64,000 nucleotides of DNA from Aureispira sp. CCB-E. GTDB taxonomy: Bacteria; Bacteroidota; Bacteroidia; Chitinophagales; Saprospiraceae. Every line of letters begins with the position of its first letter. The stretch's first letter is position 1. Positions 39,714-47,934 of this stretch are shown in pieces. The notes below the pieces were generated by a model. It made no database searches. It was not told where the DNA came from and saw only the letters and a program-made list of their open reading frames with translations. The translations under genes were made by a program, and so were the position numbers. The stretch lies in contig NZ_CP133671.1 in the NCBI RefSeq assembly GCF_031326345.1, positions 2,232,001 to 2,296,000 of the forward strand, in the 5' to 3' direction.

Positions 39714-40474
39714 GAGTAATAATAGCTTATATTTTTATATTTGGTCTTGTAAACTTCCTATATGGTCAAAGTACACAAGAGAAAGTGAACGAGGTAAGTA
39801 GAATATTGCCAGATTCTACGATAATCAAGTTTGAATTTTATTATATGGAGGATTCCTTATATAAGATATACATATACGAAAGTGATGTTCTAAAATCAGT
39901 AGGGTTTACGAAAGATAAAGATAAAATAGAGAACATTCATTATGTAGGCTTTTTTCAAAGTTTCCATAAAAATGGAAAAGTTCGTTTGGAAGGAGAATAT
40001 AATTATAGTCATCTTCATGAAGGAGAGTGGAAAGAATATTATGAATCTGGTCAATTACTTTCCATCAAAGTTTGTAAGAATGGTTTATTGAGTGGTAAAT
40101 ATATTTGTTATTATGAATCAGGAGGACTAAAAGAGAAAGGGGAATTTGGCACAAAAGAATATAGGATAGACAATAAACTTCATATTATGGATTCTAAAAT
40201 AGGTTTTTGGACTGCGTATCATCCAAATGGTACAAAGGAGTGTGAAGGCAATTACTGGTTTGGAGCTATTATAGAATTCACGAATGATGAATACAAAGAA
40301 CAAGAACAGAAATATGGTGTCACTTTTTATCCTCAATATAGACAAGATATGAGGCATGGATATTGGAGCTATTGGAATGATAAAGGTTTATTGGAAAAAA
40401 AAGAAGAGTACTACAAAGGTATTTTAATTCAGGAATTGAAAATAGAAGAACAAGGTATTCCACCAAGAGAGTAG
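39710..40474 (+). CDS. MORN/YwqK-like secreted immunity protein
   Basis: A 254-residue protein with a signal peptide (VIIAYIFIFGLVNFLYGQ). The body has repeated MORN-like units: SFHKNGKVRLEGEY, HEGEWKEYYESGQLL, LSGKYICYYESGGLKEKGEF and AYHPNGTKECEGNYW. These match the YwqK-type repeats often used as antitoxin or immunity proteins in Bacteroidota. It overlaps the toxin stop by 4 bp (ATGA). The C-terminus reads into R element 6 and ends EEQGIPPRE. Confidence 0.8.
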   Translation: MRVIIAYIFIFGLVNFLYGQSTQEKVNEVSRILPDSTIIKFEFYYMEDSLYKIYIYESDVLKSVGFTKDKDKIENIHYVGFFQSFHKNGKVRLEGEYNYSHLHEGEWKEYYESGQLLSIKVCKNGLLSGKYICYYESGGLKEKGEFGTKEYRIDNKLHIMDSKIGFWTAYHPNGTKECEGNYWFGAIIEFTNDEYKEQEQKYGVTFYPQYRQDMRHGYWSYWNDKGLLEKKEEYYKGILIQELKIEEQGIPPRE

Positions 40475-40540
40475 CGATCTAGTACTGCGCCAGTAGCAAA
40501 AGGCTACTGTTCTCTAGTCGTTCACTCTGTAACAGTAAAA
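40451..40540 (+). repeat. R element 6, truncated
   Basis: Only the first part remains: opening CAAGGTATTCCACCAAGAGA, hairpin GTAGCaaaaGGCTAC, and tctctagtcgttcactctgt. It breaks off around the AACAGTA motif and passes directly into the tail of a toxin-like frame (40529-40687). The rest of R and all of the Rhs core of the next module are deleted. Confidence 0.7.
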
Positions 40541-40687
40541 CCATATAGTGAGAATAAAAATACAGTATCATCTTTAGCTAAAAAGAGTGGTGTTAGTAAT
40601 AAAAGTTTTCAAGCACTAAACAGGAAAAATCTTACCAAAAAGGGAGATTTAATTATTGGTAAAAAAGTAAAAATACTTAAAAAGTAG
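40529..40687 (+). pseudogene. Remnant toxin tail with LysM-like motif
   Basis: An open frame from the R6 breakpoint encodes VKPYSENKNTVSSLAKKSGV and then SNKSFQALNRKNLTKKGDLIIGKK-type sequence ending VKILKK and TAG at 40685-40687. The pattern T-x-x-S-L-A-K-K-x-G-V-S...L-N...I-I-G-K-K-V-K-I is that of a LysM peptidoglycan-binding domain. It has no start codon or Rhs core and lies 3 bp before the next immunity-like gene, so I read it as the surviving end of a deleted toxin tip. Confidence 0.6.
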
Positions 40688-41022
40688 ATTATGCTTCAAG
40701 TAAGAAATATTTTATCTCTATTCATTATTATATTTGGAAATTTCAGTTCTATTTCTCAGATAAATGCCTCTTTAGAAAATTCCTTTTCAAAAAAAGGAGA
40801 TTTTAGTATAAATTCAATAGGTATAAATAAAGATAATATATTAATTGCAAGCTTTTGCAATAAAAAAAAATCATTATATATTTTTTACGAAAATGGCAAG
40901 TTGAAAAATAATATATACTTAGGGTATAGTAATATTGATGAAATTGAATTTGTTCCAAAAACAAATCAAGTAATTCTTTTACAAGATGCAAAAAATAGAA
41001 TAACAATAGTTGATTATGAAGA

Positions 41023-42444
41023 CAGCAATTCTAACGATGTAAGAAAATATATTAAATAATAATAATATCAAATGGCTATTCTAATTGGGGTCGAATATTG
41101 ACCTGTCTAGCAATTATTTGATAGATTAAGTTCATTGAAATAGTAGGAATAAAATCAAAGAGTACTCGAACTTTCTGCCTTAAATCACGCAATGTTTTTG
41201 CTTCTTTTAAGGCTTGTTCAAAACTTTCATCAACAGCCCTTGTAATCTGGTCAACAAAAAATGCTAATAGCATAATCAAAGCAAATACTGTTGACAAGTA
41301 GAATTTTCCATGACCATAATTATGTTCCAAATTGTAGTCTTGATTCTTCAAGGTGTTAAATGTCTCATTTTCAATTTTCCAACGTGCTCTTCCAGCTGTG
41401 GCAATAGATGAAACATTTGATTTAGTCAAAGTTAGGTTGGTAATCCACTTATTGGAATAAACCACTTTATCTTTTTCTAAATCATATTCTTCGTATTCTA
41501 AATAGTTTACGATAATATCTTGGTTTGCGCCATTTAGAATGAGGTTAGATGCCCACCTGTATCGACACAGAGTCTTTTCATTTTTCTGGTATTGACACTG
41601 ATGCAAACTATCCTTTTTTCTAAGTTGCTTAACTTGTTCCAAAACATATCCTTCCTTGATTACTATGATGTAATCCATTTGGATATCTTGTGCTTGAAGT
41701 GCTTTAATAGTTGGACCATCAGCATATAAAGCATCTAAAAGAATTAAGATCTTTTCTTTTGGCAGTATGCTGCGTAAATGTGGAAATAATCGTTTACATG
41801 CCTTTCGTTCACAATCATTCTTTTTTGAACCATCCTGCCGCGTTATTGCTTCTCCAAAAACAGGAAAAACGGTCTTGAAATTAGGATGAACTACACTCGC
41901 TGCTAACAATTGGTGATGATGTTCTATTGTACCATTTTTTCTTTTCTTTGTTAAACATTGAGAACAACCAATCTTATTGGAAGAAAATGTACCTGTGGCA
42001 TCAACACTTACTAGCAAATGTTGGTCTAAGTATCTTCTACTTTCGAGTATTTTGAGCCTTTCCAAATGTTCAAAGATTGTTTTAAAAGTAGGCTGAAAAA
42101 CAGATGGTTGGACAGCATCTAAAATTTTTCGCATCCCATTATCTGTTGGAAGCTTACTAATTTTAAAGACTTGTTCTAAATTGTCCTTACGATGAATGGC
42201 ATTATCTATAAAACTCAATAATGATGGATCTTTTAGACCAAACATAGCAAATGCTCCCATTAAACAATCATGTAGCAAATATTCTGTATGCCCTTTTCGA
42301 TGGTCTGGAACTTGGTGAAACTCTTTGGATACTATTTCTACTAATTTGTCGTACATCGTTTACTTTTTAGTAAATGTACGTTCCTTTTTCAATGAACTTA
42401 AATCTTATTTTATCATATAATTCTGTTTATCGTTAGAATTGCTG
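41023..42444 (-). mobile_element. Insertion sequence, 1,422 bp, with 9-bp target duplication
   Basis: Terminal inverted repeats CAGCAATTCTAACGAT are perfect over 16 bp (41023-41038 and 42429-42444). The target duplication TTATGAAGA is at 41014-41022 and 42445-42453. One transposase on the minus strand fills it. The perfect ends and duplication indicate a recent and possibly still mobile insertion. Confidence 0.92.
41076..42356 (-). CDS. DDE transposase of the IS4 superfamily or an unclassified (ISDol1-like) group
   Basis: A 426-residue transposase. Acidic residues are placed as in IS4-type enzymes: VSVDATGTFSS (first Asp), ILLDALYADG (second Asp) and GRARWKIENETFNTLKNQ (Glu). The C-terminal LEHNYGHGKFYLSTVFALIM stretch is typical of the ISDol1-like group as I remember it. 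The exact family is uncertain, since I used motifs only. It appears full length. Confidence 0.85.
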   Translation of the reverse strand: MYDKLVEIVSKEFHQVPDHRKGHTEYLLHDCLMGAFAMFGLKDPSLLSFIDNAIHRKDNLEQVFKISKLPTDNGMRKILDAVQPSVFQPTFKTIFEHLERLKILESRRYLDQHLLVSVDATGTFSSNKIGCSQCLTKKRKNGTIEHHHQLLAASVVHPNFKTVFPVFGEAITRQDGSKKNDCERKACKRLFPHLRSILPKEKILILLDALYADGPTIKALQAQDIQMDYIIVIKEGYVLEQVKQLRKKDSLHQCQYQKNEKTLCRYRWASNLILNGANQDIIVNYLEYEEYDLEKDKVVYSNKWITNLTLTKSNVSSIATAGRARWKIENETFNTLKNQDYNLEHNYGHGKFYLSTVFALIMLLAFFVDQITRAVDESFEQALKEAKTLRDLRQKVRVLFDFIPTISMNLIYQIIARQVNIRPQLE

Positions 42445-43078
42445 TTATGAAGATGAATCTATTCAATTAAAAAATATACTAATTAGAGATCAATGGTATT
42501 CAATATATTCTGCTGGTTATCAGGATCTATATGAGGCAGACATGTATTATTTATTACCAAAATATATCAATAAGCATCAACTTGATATTCAAAGTTCAAT
42601 ATTAAGCGCTCAAAGTGATTGTTTGATTAATGCAAAAGATTTGAAAGATTCTATATACTGTGAAAGAGGGAATGATTTATATAAACTTAATTTTTGGGAA
42701 AACCAAGATGATTTTTATTTTTCTTCATTTCATGTTTTGTATAAAAAAGATAATACTTATACACCAGAGCGAGGAGGAATAGATACTTTATGGTATATTG
42801 GAAATGATTTTTTCCCTGATTCAAAAGTTATTTACTTTGAACCTGATAAAGGTGATTTATTATACACTAAATATCAAGGATATAATCATGTATTATCATA
42901 CAGGAATATAATTCAGAATAAGAAAGAGGATTTAAACTATTTAGAAAAAAATAATGAAAGAAAGATTGGAGGGAATTATTATTATAGATATATTTTAAAT
43001 GAAAATATTCTTTGCCTTGCCTTTGTGAGGAAAGGAGAACTTTTCTTTAAAAAAATAAAGATAAAATTTGATTAGGAG

Positions 43079-43205
43079 CAAGGTATTCAACTTAAAAAGT
43101 AACGTTCTAGTACTACGCTAGTAGCTTGGAATAGCTAGCAGTCATTAGTCATACCTTCTATCGTAGTACTTGACATACACGACTTCATAATGGTTCATCT
43201 GCTTA
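43079..43205 (+). repeat. R element 7, decayed terminal copy
   Basis: It is recognisable from CAAGGTATTCAACTTAAAAA, CTAGTACTACGCTAGTAGCTTGG, the hairpin pair GTAGCTtggaatAGCTAGC, and CGTAGTACTTGACATACAC. It is the most diverged copy and is not followed by Rhs core, so it marks the end of the module array. Confidence 0.7.
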
Positions 43206-43359
43206 CCCCCTTCAGTTGTAATCGCTGCGTTCTTGTGTTCAGGGTATTTGAATAAAAATGTATACTCTTGCATAACTACATAACCTAAAGACCTCCGTTT
43301 GGACGCAAAAGAGGCTGGGGGGAAATCCTTTTCCAAGAACCTCTTTCTTGTTGATATTA

Positions 43360-43405
43360 GCTATTTATAAATTTGCTTTTTCTCCAAATTACCAGAAAGC
43401 ACTTT
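43360..43405 (-). repeat. 46-bp flanking direct repeat, right copy
   Basis: This is the 3' end of the intact CWC gene (last residues KVLSGNLEKKQIYK and stop, minus strand). It is 45/46 identical to 20619-20664. The two copies enclose the whole Rhs locus. Confidence 0.85.
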
Positions 43406-43555
43406 TAAGCAATCTGCACACAAACAATCTTGATAATTAACTTGCAATCTAGCAATTAGTTCTGGTGTTAATGAAACATTTGAGCAATGGCAGTTTTTAA
43501 TATCTGTAGCATTGCACACAAATTTATTTTGGCACTTGGCGCAAGTTTTTTCCAT
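43361..43555 (-). CDS. Cysteine-rich CWC-type protein
   Basis: A 64-residue protein with ten cysteines: CAKCQNKFVCNA, NCHCSN, DCLCADCL. This is the layout of the small cysteine-rich CWC family (CxxC, CxC, CxC..C), likely metal binding and cytoplasmic. Function is unknown. Its 3' end is the sequence duplicated on the far side of the Rhs locus. Confidence 0.8.
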   Translation of the reverse strand: MEKTCAKCQNKFVCNATDIKNCHCSNVSLTPELIARLQVNYQDCLCADCLKVLSGNLEKKQIYK

Positions 43556-43598
43556 GGTGTAGAATATTTAAGAGGAAACCTAACCATCCATAAAATCA

Positions 43599-43643
43599 AT
43601 AGTCTGCTAAGAACCTTGAAATTAATTGAGGCTAGCAGACTAT
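43599..43643 (-). terminator. 11-bp perfect stem after the LRR gene
   Basis: ATAGTCTGCTA (43599-43609) and TAGCAGACTAT (43633-43643) form a perfect stem with a 23-nt loop. It is 31 bp downstream of the LRR gene stop. On the minus strand only a weak T-run (ATTTTA) follows, so termination is plausible but not strong. Confidence 0.5.
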
Positions 43644-43674
43644 CGACTTTGGAATAATTACAGGGTGTTTAATC

Positions 43675-45300
43675 CTATTGAGTAATAATTTTAGTAGTAG
43701 GCAATGCTTTTTTTAGCGGTACCAAAACTTGTTGATCAAATTCGGCATTGGTAAGAACAATTTTTTTTGCGCGTATCATAGGAATTTCGTTAGGAAAATT
43801 AACCAATTTAGAAGCAGTTAAATTTAACTCTTCTAATTGCAAGGGCGCAATATTGACCAATGTGGTTCCTATATCCAAAGTTGGAATTTTAGCCAAAGAA
43901 AGTATCTCTAATTGTGTCAAGTTTTTGATAGCGTCAGGAATATACTGAACAGCAGTTCCATTTAAACTAAGTGTTTTTAGCTGGGAAATATCTTTGATAG
44001 ACTCTGGTAAAACGTCTAAACTATCATTATTTTCTAAATATAGATGCTCTAAGTTTTTTAGTGCCGACAGATCTTCGGGAAGATTTTTTAATGCCGTTTG
44101 GTTTAGCTTGAGTGTTTTTAGCGCAGGCAATTTTGCAAGGGTTGCCCAAAACTCATTTTGATACAATTGCTGCATACCTGATAAATCCAAAAACTCTACC
44201 TTTGTTAGAGTGGAGAGGTTCGTTGTTTTTACGTCTTCAATATTGGCACTTAAATCTAGGTAGCGCAAGGTTCTTAAATTACCAACATTAAAACCTAGTT
44301 TTGTCAACTCACTTCCACCAACATCGAGCACTTCTAAATATTTTAATTTGCGCAAATTTTCAGGAAGGCTAGCCAATGGATTATTGTGTACTTCTAGAAC
44401 CTGCAATTCCGCAATTGCATTGATCCCGCTAGGCAGTGCTGTCAACTGGTTGTTATTCATCTTCCAAACTTGCAGCCCTTCTAATAATGAAAAGGCTTCG
44501 GAGACCTTGGTAATCGCATTGTTTTCTGCATTTAGCGTTTTCATACGAATGAGTTGAGTCATTCGGTCAGGTAGTTCTGTGATTTTGTTATTGGAGACAT
44601 TCAACGTAGAGATGTAACGACAATCCATGACTTCTTTGGGAATTTCAGTCAATTCATTATTAGAAATATCAATACTACGAAGGGTCTTGATTAGAGCAAT
44701 ATTTTCAAAAGATTCTCTAAATTCTAACGAAGGATTTTGGGATAGACCGATGTATTGAAGTGCTAGCATTTTGGAAATATTCTTGGGGAGATGGACCAAT
44801 GTGTTGTTCCCCAATTCCAAGTATTTAAGAGCTTTGAGTGATTTGATATTATTAGGCAAACTAGATATATCATTATTTTTTAATTCTAATTTTGCAAGTT
44901 TAGGGTTTTTGATAAACAATCCAAAAGCTGTGTTAATACTATTAGACTTAATGGCATTGTTGAGATAGACCTCTTCAATAGACTTTAAATCTTTGAATGT
45001 TTTAGGCAAAGATTCTAATGGATTATTATCCAAAACAAGCACTTTTAGTTTTTTTAAAGAGCCCAATTCATCAGGCAAACTCTCTAATTGATTGTTAGCT
45101 AGATTTAACTTTTCAATATTAATACATTGAGTGAGTTGAGGGGGTAATTCCGTTAATTTCTGATTGCTAAGATCAAGATGAATGACATTCTCAAATTCTA
45201 GGGTACCACTCGTATCAGAGATAAAGGTATAGATTGTATCTTTTTGAGCATGAGACACAATACTGGTGAGTAGTAGTCCAATAAATGTAAATAGTCGCAT
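43675..45300 (-). CDS. Secreted leucine-rich-repeat protein
   Basis: A 541-residue protein with a signal peptide (MRLFTFIGLLLTSIVSHAQ) and about twenty leucine-rich repeats of 22-24 residues, with the consensus LxxLxLxxNxLxxLPxxI (for example LKVLVLDNNPLESLPKTFK). The repeat region fills nearly the whole mature protein. LRR solenoids bind proteins. Export suggests a surface or periplasmic interaction role. No partner gene is evident. Confidence 0.88.
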   Translation of the reverse strand: MRLFTFIGLLLTSIVSHAQKDTIYTFISDTSGTLEFENVIHLDLSNQKLTELPPQLTQCINIEKLNLANNQLESLPDELGSLKKLKVLVLDNNPLESLPKTFKDLKSIEEVYLNNAIKSNSINTAFGLFIKNPKLAKLELKNNDISSLPNNIKSLKALKYLELGNNTLVHLPKNISKMLALQYIGLSQNPSLEFRESFENIALIKTLRSIDISNNELTEIPKEVMDCRYISTLNVSNNKITELPDRMTQLIRMKTLNAENNAITKVSEAFSLLEGLQVWKMNNNQLTALPSGINAIAELQVLEVHNNPLASLPENLRKLKYLEVLDVGGSELTKLGFNVGNLRTLRYLDLSANIEDVKTTNLSTLTKVEFLDLSGMQQLYQNEFWATLAKLPALKTLKLNQTALKNLPEDLSALKNLEHLYLENNDSLDVLPESIKDISQLKTLSLNGTAVQYIPDAIKNLTQLEILSLAKIPTLDIGTTLVNIAPLQLEELNLTASKLVNFPNEIPMIRAKKIVLTNAEFDQQVLVPLKKALPTTKIITQ

Positions 45301-45948
45301 TTAATAATTGATTTTTGTGTTAAAATTAATGGTTTTAATGTAAGTTGGAAGACAAAGTTAATGAATAACCGACAGGGTACCTTTTGTTTGTGGATTTTCC
45401 TTCAAAAAGTCTCAGTTTAACTTTTATTCCAGGTTTACAATTTAGTTTTTGGGGAGCAAACAACGACAATTGTAAACAATGCTACTTGGGGCTTGTAAAT
45501 CAAAAAACTAACCAAATTTAGTAATTAGAGAAAGGAGTCTGAAAAATTGATAAGTAAAAGACATCTTTTAAAGTCCTAGTTGTTAAGTTACATTATTTTT
45601 GACAGACTCTTTTTAGTGAAATTTAATGATTTTACAATTTGATGTTAGTTGTTTGTGCCGAATTATAACAGTAACACAAATAAAGACCTAAAGAAGTTCA
45701 CCCAAAAGCCTTTAAGCAAATTGAATATTTACTTTATAAGAAATGGGGATAGAACTTCCTACAAAATTATTTTATCAAATTCATAACAAGACTTAACGTT
45801 CTTTTTTGACAATAGCATTTTAAAAGTTCTTTGAATAAGCTATCTTTGGGAGAAGAACATAGAAAATAACCAATATTAAAAGAAAAGCGCAAAAAGTAAC
45901 GCAGCAATAAGGGGATTTTAGGAGTAAATCATTTTCAATATAACAATA
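45301..45948. other. 648-bp divergent intergenic region
   Basis: It lies between the divergent LRR and tsaB genes. No coding frame or RNA gene is recognised. A TATCTTTG box at 45841-45848 fits the phylum's -7 consensus on the plus strand and may belong to the tsaB promoter, though no well-spaced TTG is seen upstream. Confidence 0.4.
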
Positions 45949-46647
45949 GTGGCAACAAAAATATTAACAATAGAAACTGCAACTCGAAGTTGTTCTGTTT
46001 GTTTGACAAAAGACGGACAGCCATGGATTGTTCGAGAGACGAATAGTCAAGCTGGACATGCAGAAAAGTTGACTTTATTTATAGAAGAAGTTATGCAAAC
46101 GGCAAATGTAACATTGAAAGATTTGGATGCAATTGCTGTGAGTCAAGGTCCTGGTTCTTATACTGGGTTGAGAATTGGAATTTCTACTGCCAAAGGTTTA
46201 TGTTATGCTTTAGATAAGCCGATGCTTGCTATTGATACTTTACAAGCGTTGGCTTTTGGTGCCATTCAGCAATATAATAATCCCAAAGCAGCTTATGTGG
46301 CTTTGATGGATGCTCGAAGAATGGATGCTTATGTTGGCGTGTATGATGTGAATTGCAAGTGTATAAAAACGCCTTATTTTGCTACTTTAGAACCCAATAG
46401 TTTTGATGAATTATTAGAACACTCAGAGATAGACGAAGTTGTTTTGGTAGGGGATGCAGTGGCAAAATATCAAGAAAACTGTCAAACCAATCCTTTGAAA
46501 ATTAGCACCGTTCAATTGCCTTCTTCCAAATATCTAGCGCAGTTGGCTTATGAGGCTTACCAACAACAAAAAACAGTAGACGTTGCTTATTTCGAGCCAT
46601 TCTACCTCAAAAAACCGAATATTACCAAACCAAAGCCCAAGTTTTAA
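45949..46647 (+). CDS. tsaB: tRNA threonylcarbamoyladenosine complex dimerisation subunit TsaB
   Basis: A 232-residue protein starting at GTG. The N-terminus ILTIETATRSCSVCL and the segment QGPGSYTGLRIGISTAKGLC are the TsaB/YeaZ signature. TsaB is an inactive paralogue of TsaD that scaffolds TsaD and TsaE in making the t6A base at position 37 of ANN-decoding tRNAs. The length is normal. The LptF/LptG-like gene starts 2 bp after its stop, at a TTG, so the two are cotranscribed. Confidence 0.93.
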   Translation: MATKILTIETATRSCSVCLTKDGQPWIVRETNSQAGHAEKLTLFIEEVMQTANVTLKDLDAIAVSQGPGSYTGLRIGISTAKGLCYALDKPMLAIDTLQALAFGAIQQYNNPKAAYVALMDARRMDAYVGVYDVNCKCIKTPYFATLEPNSFDELLEHSEIDEVVLVGDAVAKYQENCQTNPLKISTVQLPSSKYLAQLAYEAYQQQKTVDVAYFEPFYLKKPNITKPKPKF

Positions 46648-46649
46648 TC

Positions 46650-47750
46650 TTGAAAATATTAGATCGATACATACTAAAACGATACTTGGGAAGCTTTTTC
46701 TTTATTGTATTACTTTCCTCCATGCTTTCTGTAGTGGTTGATGCTGCAGAAAAAATCAATGATTTTTTAGAAGAAGGTGGTCCTACTTTTTATCAAGTTG
46801 TTTTTGAATATTATTTGAATTTTATTCCATTCTTAAACAGTTTGATTTTTCCTTTGTACAACCTTATCGCTGTTGTTTTTTTTACGTCTCGATTAGCAGC
46901 TAACTCAGAGTTTATTGCCATGGTAGGCAATGGCGTAAACCACTATCGCTTGTTGGTTCCTTATCTAATGGGGGCCTCTATTATTGCAGGTTTGCATTAT
47001 TATGGAAATCATAATCTAATTCCACGATCTAATACGACCCGAACAGCTTTTGAGAATACATATATCTACAAGCATAATTATGTTGGTAATACGGGCAATT
47101 TTCATGCTGCCGCAAGCCCTTATGAAGAGTTTTATTTGCAAGGATTTAATCGATATGATAGCACTGGAAGCCAATTTGCATGGATCAAGCACGATAGCTC
47201 TCGATTGCGTCGAACATCTGTTTTGACAGCGACTAAAATTCGTTTGTTAAAAGCCCCTAACCGTTGGCGCTTATCTGGAATACGAAAACGAGAAAAAGTG
47301 TCAGCTTATAGAGACAATGTGGTTAAATTGCCTCCCCAAGAGTTTATGGATACGACGATTGGTTTTTATATCACAGATTTAATCAAACGAGATAATCATA
47401 AAGATAATATGACAACCAATGAATTGATAGAGTATATCAACAAACAGAAAGCAAAGGGGGTTGGGGGGACACTAGTTTTTGAGGTAGAACGTTATCGAAG
47501 AAGTGCCGATCCTTTTTCTATTTTTATTTTAACATTAATTGGTTTTTCGATTGCCTCACGAAAAATGCGTGGGGGGATGGCTTGGCATTTGGTAATTGGA
47601 TTTGGGCTATCAGCAATTTATATCTTTATGACAAAATTCTCAACAACTTTCTCTATCAATGGAGGATTGTCTCCTTTATTGGGAGTTTGGGTGCCCAATA
47701 TTTTCTTTTTGGGAGTAGCTTTTTGGATGTTGTTCCGTGCTCAGAAGTAA
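46650..47750 (+). CDS. LptF/LptG-family lipopolysaccharide export permease
   Basis: A 366-residue inner-membrane protein with three N-terminal and three C-terminal membrane segments around a periplasmic jellyroll. It starts ILDRYILKRYLGSFFFIVLL, typical of YjgP/YjgQ (LptF/LptG) proteins. The C-terminal DPFSIFILTLIGFSIASRKM and GGLSPLLGVWVPNIFFLGVA segments also fit. It would work with LptB to extract LPS from the inner membrane. Whether it is LptF or LptG cannot be told here. The TTG start at 46650 follows tsaB by 2 bp. A terminator follows at 47813. Confidence 0.9.
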   Translation: MKILDRYILKRYLGSFFFIVLLSSMLSVVVDAAEKINDFLEEGGPTFYQVVFEYYLNFIPFLNSLIFPLYNLIAVVFFTSRLAANSEFIAMVGNGVNHYRLLVPYLMGASIIAGLHYYGNHNLIPRSNTTRTAFENTYIYKHNYVGNTGNFHAAASPYEEFYLQGFNRYDSTGSQFAWIKHDSSRLRRTSVLTATKIRLLKAPNRWRLSGIRKREKVSAYRDNVVKLPPQEFMDTTIGFYITDLIKRDNHKDNMTTNELIEYINKQKAKGVGGTLVFEVERYRRSADPFSIFILTLIGFSIASRKMRGGMAWHLVIGFGLSAIYIFMTKFSTTFSINGGLSPLLGVWVPNIFFLGVAFWMLFRAQK

Positions 47751-47812
47751 ATGAGGATAGTTTGGGATTGCAGTTTGGACCGTCTAAGCTGCTATTTTTT
47801 TATGTATTTTGT

Positions 47813-47844
47813 TAATGCAACACTGTTGCATTAGTGTTTTTTTT
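47813..47844 (+). terminator. Intrinsic terminator after the LptF/G gene
   Basis: TAATGCAAC-act-GTTGCATTA forms a 9-bp stem, followed by gtg and eight T. It is about 60 bp after the stop. Confidence 0.8.
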
Positions 47845-47934
47845 CTTATCTTTAACAAAAGAGCTGTGTAGGAGTGTAATGAGCTACTATACAACATCAA
47901 TTGAAATACAATTTATTATAAAAAGATGCGTACT

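Larger units (their letters stand above)
40691..43075 (+). pseudogene. Immunity-like gene split by an insertion sequence
   Basis: The 5' part (40691-41022) starts with a signal peptide (ILSLFIIIFGNFSSISQ). The 3' part resumes at 42454 and ends at 43075. Removing the IS and one copy of the 9-bp duplication joins GATTATGAAGA to TGAATCTATTC in frame (DYEDESIQLKN) and gives a continuous 317-residue protein. No family is recognised. It has the position of an immunity gene, after the LysM-like toxin tail and before R element 7. Confidence 0.8.

Noticed and set aside
43145-43336. 63-codon minus-strand frame
   Set aside because: It overlaps the decayed R element 7 and its start region resembles no other gene. 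I consider it chance, though a small real protein cannot be excluded.
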